Shown here: piece after piece, positions 13,795 through 20,770 of the stretch
Layout: each line of letters begins with the position of its first letter
Numbering within the stretch: position 1 is the first letter of the stretch
Source of the DNA: JAFGED01 sp964551295
GTDB taxonomy: Bacteria; Chloroflexota; Anaerolineae; B4-G1
Length of the DNA stretch: 20,770 bases
Direction of reading: 5' to 3'
Assembly (NCBI GenBank): GCA_964551295.1
Contig: CAZKDJ010000056.1
Span: 1-20,770 of the forward strand
Made by a program: the position numbers and the translations under genes
Notes under the pieces: model-generated
What the model was told of the DNA's origin: nothing
The model's input: the letters and a program-made list of their open reading frames with translations, nothing else
Databases searched by the model: none

Positions 13795-15249
13795 ATGGAC
13801 CTTTTACAGGTCGAAGGCGAAAAGATCGTGGATGCTCAGGGGCAGCCCGTTCGCCTGCGCGGGGTGTGCGTCGGCGGCTGGATGAACATGGAGCATTTTA
13901 TCGACGGCTATCCGGGCGCCGAGTACAGCCTGCGTGATACGTTTGCCCGGGTTCTTGGGGTGGACAAGGCGCAGTTCTTTTTCGACCGCTGGCTGGATTA
14001 CATACTGGCAGAGGAAGACATTGCGTTTATCAAGCGTTGCGGTGCTACCGTCGTACGCTTGCCGCTCAACTACCATCACTTTGAGCACGATGACGAACCG
14101 TTCCAGTACCTGGAGTCCGGTTTCGAGCGGTTGGATCGCGTCGTAGGGTGGTGCGCCAAGCATGGTTTGTACGCCATCTTTGATTTGCACGCGGTGCCGG
14201 GCTGGCAAAGCTCCGATTGGCACTGCGATAACTCCAGCCGCCACGCGCTTTTCTGGCGCCATCGGCAGTTCCAGGATCGTTTCGTCGCTCTGTGGGAAGA
14301 GTTTGCTCGTCGCTACAGGGACAAACCCGCTATCGCCGGGTACAACGTGATGAACGAGCCGATCACCAACGCACCCCTCGGTCGGTTTGGGGACCCGGGT
14401 CGCTCCGATGACTCTTACGTGCCGGGTTGGGACGTGATCAACCGTGTGTACCGCCGCGTGGTCGGCGCGATCCGGGCGATCGATCCCGATCACATCATCT
14501 TTCTGGAAGGGGATTTTCTGTCCCGGCTGTTTGACGGGCTCGACGACCCCTTTGCTCCGAACCTGGTCTATAGCAGTCACAACTATAATGAGGCGGCCGG
14601 CGGCCAAGGGCCTTATCCCGGCGTGATCGCGGGCCAGCATTGGGATCGGCAAAAGCAGGTGCAGGTGTTTCTCGATCACGGCGGTACAAAGTTCACTCGG
14701 CGTCACGGTGTCCCATTGTGGGTGGGTGAGTTTGGTCCCTCGCGGGGCGACTTGCCGGAGGATTATGGATATCGCTTGCGTGCCTGCGACGATCAGATCG
14801 ACGTTTTCGAGGGTTATGGTGCTCACTGGACGACCTGGACGTACAAGGACATCGGTGCGATGGGGTGGGTCACAGTGGCGCCCGACTCGGAATACATGCG
14901 GCTCGTCGCGCCCGCTCTTGAAGCCAAGCGGTTGCTCGACGTCGATTTCTGCTGGGTGGGGTGGGATCCGCTCACACCTGCGCGCCAGCCCCTGCGTGAC
15001 CTGGCGCGCTATATCGAGGGGGCGCTCGACGGCGTCGAGATTGATCCGGATTTCAACGAGCGTTACCTGGCCCAGGCTGCGATGTCGTGCTACGGTGCGG
15101 CCTTGATGCAACCCGTGTATGCCAAGCTGTTTGCGGACCTGTCGGAGGACGAGCTTGATCGGGTGCTGCACTCCTTTGCGTTCGAGAACTGCAAGGTGAA
15201 CGAGGGCCTGGTCGGTGTCCTCAAGCGCCACATGGCCCGGGCGGCGTAA
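13795..15249 (+). CDS. GH5-family glycoside hydrolase, cytoplasmic
   Basis: A 484-residue (beta/alpha)8 retaining beta-glycosidase of the cellulase clan (GH5-like). Diagnostic sites are the N-terminal LRGVCVGGW strand, Arg88 in TVVRLPLNY, the LHAVPGWQ segment, acid/base Glu188 in YNVMNEPI, and nucleophile Glu312 in WVGEFGP, with TWTYKD after it. There is no signal peptide or membrane segment, so it should act inside the cell on imported oligosaccharides or glycosides, unlike secreted cellulases. About 100 residues after the barrel form an acidic helical tail of unknown role. It starts 13 bases after sucD and ends seven bases before the next gene, so it is part of the same transcription run. 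Subfamily and substrate (beta-glucan, mannan, glucosylceramide-type) are not resolved. Confidence 0.87.
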   Translation: MDLLQVEGEKIVDAQGQPVRLRGVCVGGWMNMEHFIDGYPGAEYSLRDTFARVLGVDKAQFFFDRWLDYILAEEDIAFIKRCGATVVRLPLNYHHFEHDDEPFQYLESGFERLDRVVGWCAKHGLYAIFDLHAVPGWQSSDWHCDNSSRHALFWRHRQFQDRFVALWEEFARRYRDKPAIAGYNVMNEPITNAPLGRFGDPGRSDDSYVPGWDVINRVYRRVVGAIRAIDPDHIIFLEGDFLSRLFDGLDDPFAPNLVYSSHNYNEAAGGQGPYPGVIAGQHWDRQKQVQVFLDHGGTKFTRRHGVPLWVGEFGPSRGDLPEDYGYRLRACDDQIDVFEGYGAHWTTWTYKDIGAMGWVTVAPDSEYMRLVAPALEAKRLLDVDFCWVGWDPLTPARQPLRDLARYIEGALDGVEIDPDFNERYLAQAAMSCYGAALMQPVYAKLFADLSEDELDRVLHSFAFENCKVNEGLVGVLKRHMARAA

Positions 15250-15256
15250 GAGGGAT

Positions 15257-18037
15257 ATGCTTTCAAAGGTGGCGTGCGCCGGGCGGCGGTTTGACTGGGG
15301 TCTGTGTCTCGCGTTGGCCCTGGCGCTGGTCGCGGCGGCGCCGTTTCTCACCCGGCCCGGTCTGCCGCGTCAGACGGATGCCGAGCTGCACGTCTACCGG
15401 GCGGCCGAGCTGGGGCACACGCTCCGTGCCGGTGCGTTCTATCCTCGCTGGGCTCCCGATCTGTATTATGGCTATGGCTATCCGATCTTTAATTACTATG
15501 CTCCGCTGACCTATTATCTGGCAAATGCGTTCGATCTGCTGCCGGGCGTGGATATTGTGACCGGCGTCAAGGCGGTGTTCGTCTTGGGGCTCGCCCTGGC
15601 CTCGGTGGGCGCGTACCTGCTCGGGCGTGAGTTCTCCGGTTCTGTCGGGGGTGTGTTGGCCGCTGCTTCGTTCACATTCGCCCCCTACGTGGTATTCATC
15701 GACCCGCACGCGCGCGGCGATTTGGCGGAGCATTTTGCGCTATGCTTGCTCCCCGTGGGCCTTTATGCCTTCCACTGTTTGATGAGTGGGGCAGGGGGGC
15801 GCGGGGCGCTGTTGGGGAGCGTGTTGACCCTGGCGGCGATCATCTTTAGCCACAACCTGATGGGGTTGATCGCTGGCGTCCTGCTGTTTGGCTATTGGGT
15901 GTGGCTTGTCCTTGAGAGCAGCGGCCTCAACGTGGGGCGTGATCGGATGGGGTGGGGTGCGCTGGCGTTTATCCTGGCCGTTGCCATCATCGCTTTCTTC
16001 TGGCTGCCGTTCTTTCTGGAACGCAGCGCGATCAAGCTCGAAGTGATCGATCAGAAGGGGGGACATTTTGACTTTCGCAACCACTTTTTGACCCTCGGCG
16101 AGTTGTTGGCTCCTTCGCGCATCCTGGACCTGGGGGCCACCGCTCCGCGTTTCCGCCACAATCTCGGGCTGGCTCAATGGCTGCTGGCGCTCCCGGCCTT
16201 GGCTGCGCTCGTGTATTTCGGCGCTCGTAAAGTCCTTGTTCCTTCCTCTTCTATACTCCCGCACTTTCGTCCGTTGGTTTTCTTCGCTTTGGCATTCTTT
16301 GGCTTGCTCCTTCTCATGCTGCCTATCTCCACCATCATCTGGGAACGCGTCCCCGGCATGCGCTATCTCCAGTTCCCGTGGCGATTGCTGGGGCCGGCCA
16401 ACCTGATGTTGGCGGTATGTGCGGCAGGCAGTCTGCATGTGCTTCCATCTGGCCGGTGGAGCCATCTACTGGCGGCGATCTGTTTGCTCGCAGTTCTGTC
16501 ATTGTCTCTGCCGGTGCTCTACCCGCCGATGTGGGCGCCTGATTTCGGCGGTGTTGCCCCGCAGGACATCATCGCCTGGGAGCAGGAGAGCTATGCCCTC
16601 GGCACCTCGTCGACGGGCGACTTTCTCCCCGTCAGAGCCGCGCTGGGGACGATATATCCTGCACAGTCCCTGCTCGATTCCTACACGCAACCCGGCCCGA
16701 TCGATAGGGTCAATCGCGCTGCGCTGCCTGAGGGGACTCGTGTGGAGGTTGTCGAGCAGCGGGCGTTGTATGACCGTTTTGCTGTTTACGCGCCCAAAGA
16801 ATTCGTTTTCCGCCTGTATCTCTTTTACTTCCCGGGATGGCGGGTGTGCGTGGACGGCGAAGAGGCCGAGATCGACGTCGCCAAACCCGAGGGCTTCATC
16901 ACGTTTTTTGTACCTGCGGGCGAGCACGATGTGATAGTGCGCTTCGAAGACACGCCGCCGCGCACCATCGGTTGGATCGTCTCGGCGTGTGGCCTCGCGG
17001 GTTTGATCGTCACGCTGATATTGATGCGTTCCACTGTTCCGCGTCGCCAACCTCCAATCCCCAATCTCCAATCCCTGCTTTGGCTGGGTGTGGCACTGCT
17101 GCTGTTTATCTTTCTAAAGAGCGCTGTGATCGATCCGCAGGGTGGCCTACTGCACTATACCTCGCCGCCGGGCCAGGCGCAAGCTGCCCAGCACGAGGTG
17201 CACGCCAATTTCGGTGGACAGATCGAGCTTTTGGGCTACGACTTGCCCAAGCCACGCGTGCATCCGGGGGAGATGCTGCCGCTCGTGCTTTACTGGCGTG
17301 CATTGGCTCCAATGGGTGAGAATTATCAGACCTTCGTGCACGTGGCTCAACCGCTGCATCTTGTGTGGGCCCAGCAGGATCGACTGAATCCGGGGGATTT
17401 CCCGACGGCGCGCTGGCCGCTCGACAGGTACGTGTGGGACGCCTACGAGATCCGCATTCCCTCTGGGACGCCGCCGGGTGAGTACATGATCAACGTGGGA
17501 GTTCCCTCGTGGGAGGGAGGCTACCGTTTGCCTCGGCTTGACGAGGATGGACAGAGCGTTGGAGATGGCGTTGTGGTCGCCACGGTGGAGGTGCTGCCGC
17601 CACGCCGCCAGCCAGATCGAGGGGATCTGAATATGACGGATGCGATGGCGGCTTTCCCCGAGGCCGGTGTCACGCTGATGGGGCACGAGGCTGCTCGGAA
17701 CGCGTATCTGCCGGAGGAATGGCAAATCGAGTTCTTCTGGCAAGCCGATCGGGATAATCCGTCTATGCGCATGCGGGACCTGGTGCTTCTCGATGATGCC
17801 GGCGAGGAGGTTTGGCGCGTCTCCGGGGAGCCGACGCAGGGTGTTTACCCTGTCGAGGATTGGCAGGAGGGCGAAGTAGTGCGCGACCCGCTGCGTTTTG
17901 ACTTTACATTGGAGGAGTTTGAGTTGGGCGAGTATCAGATTGGTGTGGTGGTAAGCGGGGAGGCGCCTTTCAAACCTGAAGGGTCGTCTGAGACCTTGTT
18001 GCTTCTAGCTCCTCTCAACCTTAAGGAGGCAAAGTAG
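15257..18037 (+). CDS. Large GT-C-like membrane protein (PTPS-related/YfhO-type)
   Basis: A 926-residue multi-pass protein. The N-terminal TDAELHVYR (40-48) followed by FYPRWAPDLYYGYGYPIFNYY matches the 6-pyruvoyl-tetrahydropterin-synthase-related membrane family, a GT-C-fold group. Despite its name it has no pterin link established, and it probably transfers sugars or modifies envelope polymers. About ten membrane helices lie before 421, a soluble loop follows at 421-570, then two helices (571-590, 605-621). The extracytoplasmic C-terminus has two similar beta-sandwich segments (about 655-780 and 803-900). The ATG at 15257 is chosen because upstream codons overlap the glycosidase gene; its AGAGGG site is unusually close (two bases). 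The acidic residues near the N-terminus (Asp41, Glu43) may be catalytic or metal-binding, as in GT-C enzymes. Donor and acceptor are unknown. Confidence 0.8.
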   Translation: MLSKVACAGRRFDWGLCLALALALVAAAPFLTRPGLPRQTDAELHVYRAAELGHTLRAGAFYPRWAPDLYYGYGYPIFNYYAPLTYYLANAFDLLPGVDIVTGVKAVFVLGLALASVGAYLLGREFSGSVGGVLAAASFTFAPYVVFIDPHARGDLAEHFALCLLPVGLYAFHCLMSGAGGRGALLGSVLTLAAIIFSHNLMGLIAGVLLFGYWVWLVLESSGLNVGRDRMGWGALAFILAVAIIAFFWLPFFLERSAIKLEVIDQKGGHFDFRNHFLTLGELLAPSRILDLGATAPRFRHNLGLAQWLLALPALAALVYFGARKVLVPSSSILPHFRPLVFFALAFFGLLLLMLPISTIIWERVPGMRYLQFPWRLLGPANLMLAVCAAGSLHVLPSGRWSHLLAAICLLAVLSLSLPVLYPPMWAPDFGGVAPQDIIAWEQESYALGTSSTGDFLPVRAALGTIYPAQSLLDSYTQPGPIDRVNRAALPEGTRVEVVEQRALYDRFAVYAPKEFVFRLYLFYFPGWRVCVDGEEAEIDVAKPEGFITFFVPAGEHDVIVRFEDTPPRTIGWIVSACGLAGLIVTLILMRSTVPRRQPPIPNLQSLLWLGVALLLFIFLKSAVIDPQGGLLHYTSPPGQAQAAQHEVHANFGGQIELLGYDLPKPRVHPGEMLPLVLYWRALAPMGENYQTFVHVAQPLHLVWAQQDRLNPGDFPTARWPLDRYVWDAYEIRIPSGTPPGEYMINVGVPSWEGGYRLPRLDEDGQSVGDGVVVATVEVLPPRRQPDRGDLNMTDAMAAFPEAGVTLMGHEAARNAYLPEEWQIEFFWQADRDNPSMRMRDLVLLDDAGEEVWRVSGEPTQGVYPVEDWQEGEVVRDPLRFDFTLEEFELGEYQIGVVVSGEAPFKPEGSSETLLLLAPLNLKEAK

Positions 18038-18061
18038 TTTTGGCATACGGGAGATATGACG

Positions 18062-19051
18062 ATGGCAGAGATGACCAAGAGCGAGCGGGTGAAGGCTGCG
18101 ATTCGCGGCCAGGCAGTGGACAGGGTGCCGGTGGCGTTGTGGCGCCATTTTCCCGTTGACGACCAGCGCCCGGAGGATTTGGCGCGGGCGACGGTCGCGT
18201 TCCAGTGCCGCTATGATTTCGACTTTGTCAAAGTAACGCCGGCCAGCAGCTTTTGCCTGCGTGACTGGGGGTCTAGAGACCGGTGGGCGGGCACAATGGA
18301 GGGGACGCGGGACTATACTGTCTATCCGATTCAGTCGGCTGAGGATTGGCGCAAACTGCGTCTACTCGATCCCGACGAGGGGGCGTTGGGCGCGCAGCTG
18401 CGGTGTCTGCGCCTCATCGCGGATGGTTTGGGCGGTGAGGTGCCCTTCATCCAGACGATCTTTAACCCGCTATCGCAGGCCAAGAACCTGGTGGGGCGGG
18501 ATCGGCTGCCGGTGCACCTACGCCGCTATCCTGATGCAGTTCGCGATGGGCTTGAGGCGATTGTCGAGACGACGCGGCGCTTTATCGCCGCTGCGCGCGA
18601 GACGGGTATCGCCGGCGTGTTCTTTGCTGTGCAGCACGCGCAGTACGGGTTGTTTAGCGAGGAGGAATACGGAACCTTTGGCCGTCCGTACGACCTGCGG
18701 GTGCTTGAGGCGGCGGAAGGACTGTGGCTCAACGTGCTGCACCTGCACGGGACAGAGGTCATGTTCAACCTACTGGTGGACTATCCGGTGCAGGTGGTCA
18801 ACTGGCACGATCGTGAGACGTGGCCCACCTTGGCCGAGGGGAAGACGCATTTTGACGGCGCGGTTTGCGGGGGCCTGCAGCGTTGGGAGGTGATGGTGCG
18901 GGGCATGCCCGCTCAGGTGCGGGAGCAGGCGCTGGACGCGATGGCGCAGACGGGTGGAGTGCGATTCATTCTGGGGACGGGTTGCGTCACGCCCATCGTC
19001 GCGCCCACGTCCAATATCCGCGCGGCGCGGGCGGCGGTGGAGTTGGCCTAG
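18062..19051 (+). CDS. Uroporphyrinogen decarboxylase-family protein, not HemE
   Basis: A 329-residue TIM-barrel protein of the UroD superfamily. It opens with KSERVKAAIRGQAVDRVPVALWRH, like corrinoid methyltransferases (MtaA-type) and other non-haem members. The HemE substrate-binding motif RQAGR is absent. Possible metal ligands are His227 and His229 in HLHG, His249 in NWHD and Cys308 in LGTGC, close to the His-x-Cys...Cys zinc pattern of MtaA, with histidine for cysteine at one place. The C-terminal TSNIRAA is common in this group. The start is taken at 18062, eight bases after GGGAG. The ATG at 18056 is only two bases from that site. It is the last gene of the plus-strand run. Methyl transfer is an inference; no corrinoid protein is nearby. 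Confidence 0.78.
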   Translation: MAEMTKSERVKAAIRGQAVDRVPVALWRHFPVDDQRPEDLARATVAFQCRYDFDFVKVTPASSFCLRDWGSRDRWAGTMEGTRDYTVYPIQSAEDWRKLRLLDPDEGALGAQLRCLRLIADGLGGEVPFIQTIFNPLSQAKNLVGRDRLPVHLRRYPDAVRDGLEAIVETTRRFIAAARETGIAGVFFAVQHAQYGLFSEEEYGTFGRPYDLRVLEAAEGLWLNVLHLHGTEVMFNLLVDYPVQVVNWHDRETWPTLAEGKTHFDGAVCGGLQRWEVMVRGMPAQVREQALDAMAQTGGVRFILGTGCVTPIVAPTSNIRAARAAVELA

Positions 19052-19079
19052 CTGCTTGTTGTGTGATCCGTGCTTTTGC

Positions 19080-19799
19080 CTAATCCTGGGATTGTAAGTG
19101 GTGCATCTTTAGCGTGCGGGCCAGGATATCTTCGCGCTCAGAGAGATCGGGGCGTTCGTGTTCTTCGTCTTGGCCCTGCTGCTTTTGCTCCGGGGATTGC
19201 GACTGGGCGCGTTGTAGGGCAATCTCCATCGCCGTCATCGCCGGCTCTGCTTCGATATCCTCTTCCTCTTCGTAAATCTCGTTGATGCCCATTAGGGTTA
19301 GATCGATGCGCTTCTTGCGTTTGTCGATCTTGAGGATGCGGACTTCGATCTCGTCGCCGACCTTGGCGATCTCTGATGGGTGCCCAACATAGCCCGCCGC
19401 CATCTCGCGGACGTGGAGCAGTCCAGGGCGCTCGGCTCCAATATCGACAAAGACACCATAGTTCTCCAGGCGCGTCACGGTGCCTGTGTGGATCTGTCCC
19501 TGCGCTAGCTTTCCCCATTCTTTGTCTGGTGGCTCGACCATGCTTAGTCCGATGCGGCCTTTTTCTGCATCCACTTTTGTGACCCATATTGTCACGCAGT
19601 CGCCCGGTTTCACGACGTCGCTTACGCGATTGGTGCGGGTGGGTTCGAGTTGGGAGATATGCACCATGCCGTCGTATTCGAGGCCGATATCCACCAATGC
19701 GCCGTACAATTGTGTCTCTTTGACGACGCCCTGGAGGCGCATTTTTGGTTTGAGTTCGGTAATGGATTGAGGCTGGCTTTGTGTCGATTCTGATTCCAC
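19080..19799 (-). CDS. S1-domain RNA-binding protein, two S1 repeats
   Basis: A 239-residue protein with two S1 OB-fold domains (about 17-87 and 99-170). Each has the strand pattern G-V-x(5)-GA/V-F/L-VDIG, then a VHIS or LHV turn. The C-terminal tail (175-239) is first strongly acidic (EEEEDIEAE) then Gln/Glu-rich. Ribosomal protein S1 has four to six such repeats, so this is a short S1-like protein that could bind mRNA, assist translation or tune RNA decay. Its exact role is unknown. The GTG start at 19799 has an AAGGAG site five to six bases upstream. A near-consensus promoter sits 42 bases before it, implying strong expression. It converges on the UroD-family gene with a 28-base gap and no clear terminator. 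Confidence 0.85.
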   Translation of the reverse strand: MESESTQSQPQSITELKPKMRLQGVVKETQLYGALVDIGLEYDGMVHISQLEPTRTNRVSDVVKPGDCVTIWVTKVDAEKGRIGLSMVEPPDKEWGKLAQGQIHTGTVTRLENYGVFVDIGAERPGLLHVREMAAGYVGHPSEIAKVGDEIEVRILKIDKRKKRIDLTLMGINEIYEEEEDIEAEPAMTAMEIALQRAQSQSPEQKQQGQDEEHERPDLSEREDILARTLKMHHLQSQD

Positions 19800-19840
19800 G
19801 TGTACTCCTTCTTTGATTTTGGATCCTTTTGCCGTTTGGC

Positions 19841-19868
19841 ATTATAAACCATGATTCGGAGGTGTCAA
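19841..19868 (-). promoter_or_regulatory. Near-consensus sigma-70 promoter of the S1 gene
   Basis: On the minus strand, a perfect TTGACA (19863-19868) and a perfect TATAAT (19841-19846) are spaced 16 bases. The start point would be near 19834, giving a leader of about 35 bases. It is the strongest promoter match in the window and lacks the TG extension seen at other gene heads. Confidence 0.85.
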
Positions 19869-19894
19869 GCTGTAGCAGCTTTCGTCGAGGGTAT

Positions 19895-19973
19895 TTCGCA
19901 TAGTCATTAGTAGCAGCAGCTGTAAAACTTTCCCGCGAAGAACCTGCTTTTAAGGAGAAATAGGCTATGCGAA
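19895..19973. repeat. Inverted repeat TTCGCATAG / CTATGCGAA
   Basis: Exact nine-base arms at 19895-19903 and 19965-19973, 61 bases apart, in the gap between the two minus-strand genes. A second pair, CCTGCTT (19943-19949) and AAGCAGG (19972-19978), partly overlaps it, so alternative RNA folds are possible. No T-rich terminator pattern goes with either. Confidence 0.3.
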
Positions 19974-20000
19974 GCAGGGTGGTGGGCCGTGCGAGATCGC

Positions 20001-20770
20001 TCACCACGCTTGCATAGACAGCGTGCTGACGTTGGCGTGAATACCCACGCGTTTGTACATCTTTATTCCAGTAAATGGCTCATTTAGGATACCGTCGTGA
20101 ATCGCCCAACTGCGGCCACGCACGGTACGTTCTGCTCCGGGCTGCCGGAATGGGGTAGACCCGTCGAGGCGTTTGAATAGCGTGCTGCTGGGCGCAAACT
20201 CGCGGTCAATCCGCTTCATCTTTTCTAGCCCAACCTGGTAGGCAAAGCCCAGTCTCTCGAATAAAATCGCATTGTGGTAAGCCAGGGGCTGGATGTAGAA
20301 AACGTCGCGGTGTAGCATGGTCACAAATTGTTCCATCGTGACTATTAGGCGGCGCGTCAAGCCCAAGCCACGTCGTACTTGTCCTGGCGCGAGCCCGGCC
20401 CTCATCGCTCGCACCTCCTCTGGGACATTCCTGGCCAGCGTGCTAAAGTACGTCGCGGTGCCATCCGGCAAGCGGTCGGTGTTGAACCGCTCCGAGTGGG
20501 GGTTGTTAACGATGAACAATACTACCTCGATCTGGTTGTTGGGCGTATCGGCCAGTTGTACGTACAGCACCGGATCCTGGGCCTGCCAGGCGTGGTACAG
20601 GGCCAGCTTGACGTACAGGATACCGGGCCGGCACTCGAAGAGTGGGTGCCCTTGATCGTCTGCCAGCGTTTCAGGGTCGATAGAAAAACGGCGCAGAATC
20701 TCCGGCGGCAGGAGCTGGCTGTAGACCTGCACCATTTGCTCGTGAGGAAGATTGTTGATTTGGCTGATGG
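20001..20770 (-). CDS. Uncharacterised protein, possibly GNAT-like, 5' truncated
   Basis: The 3' part of a gene whose start lies beyond the window. A Met codon exists at 20735 (244 residues from there), but the frame stays open through the last base with plausible sequence (ISQINNLPHEQ) and no ribosome-binding site before that Met, so the true start is probably further right. The middle contains RRGLGLTRRL, followed about 20 residues later by HNAILFERLGFAY. This order resembles the acetyl-CoA-binding loop and the N-x(2)-A-x-x-x-YE-x-LGF motif of GNAT acetyltransferases, but the Q/R-x-x-G-x-G/A pattern is not exact. No signal peptide or membrane helix is visible. The function is not recognised; GNAT membership is tentative. 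Confidence 0.7.
   Translation of the reverse strand, partial: ISQINNLPHEQMVQVYSQLLPPEILRRFSIDPETLADDQGHPLFECRPGILYVKLALYHAWQAQDPVLYVQLADTPNNQIEVVLFIVNNPHSERFNTDRLPDGTATYFSTLARNVPEEVRAMRAGLAPGQVRRGLGLTRRLIVTMEQFVTMLHRDVFYIQPLAYHNAILFERLGFAYQVGLEKMKRIDREFAPSSTLFKRLDGSTPFRQPGAERTVRGRSWAIHDGILNEPFTGIKMYKRVGIHANVSTLSMQAW

Noticed and set aside
13804..15351. Minus-strand frame of 515 codons opposite the glycosidase
   Set aside because: Shadow of the GH5 gene, whose catalytic residues are all intact; no family resemblance in the antisense product.
18022..18031. Strong ribosome-binding-site word TTAAGGAGGC before the UroD-family gene
   Set aside because: It is inside the last codons of the membrane protein gene and too far from either ATG (25 or more bases); the GGGAG at 18049-18053 fits the start at 18062.

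Overview
The window reads as ordinary chromosome from a GC-rich bacterium, most likely a member of the Chloroflexota (Anaerolineae-like). This is an inference from gene content and style: a membrane Ser/Thr kinase with a Thr-Pro linker and NBR1-type ectodomain, a GT-C-like membrane protein of the PTPS-related family, a two-gene SufC-SufB system, a tungsten-type aldehyde oxidoreductase, and divergent GAF-domain kinases. No rRNA, tRNA, CRISPR array or prophage was seen.

Layout. 1-509 (minus): 5' part of an rve-type transposase gene with a frameshift, cut by the window edge. 510-990: about 480 bases without a gene, holding promoters and two repeat structures. 991-1941: class II fructose-bisphosphate aldolase, closed by a perfect hairpin terminator. 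2133-3950: soluble histidine kinase with two GAF domains and its own terminator. 4099-7069: operon of a 16-cysteine polyferredoxin, a tungsten aldehyde oxidoreductase (AOR) family enzyme, a MoaD/ThiS-like protein ending in Gly-Gly, and a YwbE (DUF2196) protein, closed by a terminator. 7278-9486: sufC, sufB and a thioredoxin-fold lipoprotein, each joined to the next by an ATGA overlap. 9567-11615 (minus): membrane Ser/Thr kinase, convergent with the previous operon. 11768-19051: a long plus-strand run of sucC, sucD, a GH5 glycosidase, a large GT-C-like membrane protein and a UroD-family protein, with small gaps or overlaps. 19080-19799 (minus): two-domain S1 RNA-binding protein with a near-consensus promoter. 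20001-20770 (minus): an uncharacterised, possibly GNAT-like protein whose 5' end lies outside the window.

How the parts relate. The polyferredoxin, AOR and MoaD-like genes look like a compact tungstoenzyme cassette resembling the AorA/AorB/AorD part of the Aromatoleum aldehyde oxidoreductase, without an adjacent flavin subunit. It carries up to five Fe-S clusters, and the neighbouring operon encodes a minimal Fe-S assembly pair (ATPase plus one scaffold). The next two genes are extracytoplasmic or membrane proteins linked by redox logic: a CPHC thioredoxin lipoprotein faces a kinase whose cysteines all lie in its ectodomain.

Six gene or operon heads, on both strands, carry the same promoter-like word TGTGGTAWAAT (an extended -10, TGn-TATAAT) 34-55 bases before the chosen start codon. 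This supports the start choices given here. Five starts differ from the longest reading frame for this or ribosome-binding-site reasons (fba, sufC, the kinase, sucC and the UroD-family gene). A sixth, the GT-C-like gene, was shortened because the longer frame overlaps the gene before it.
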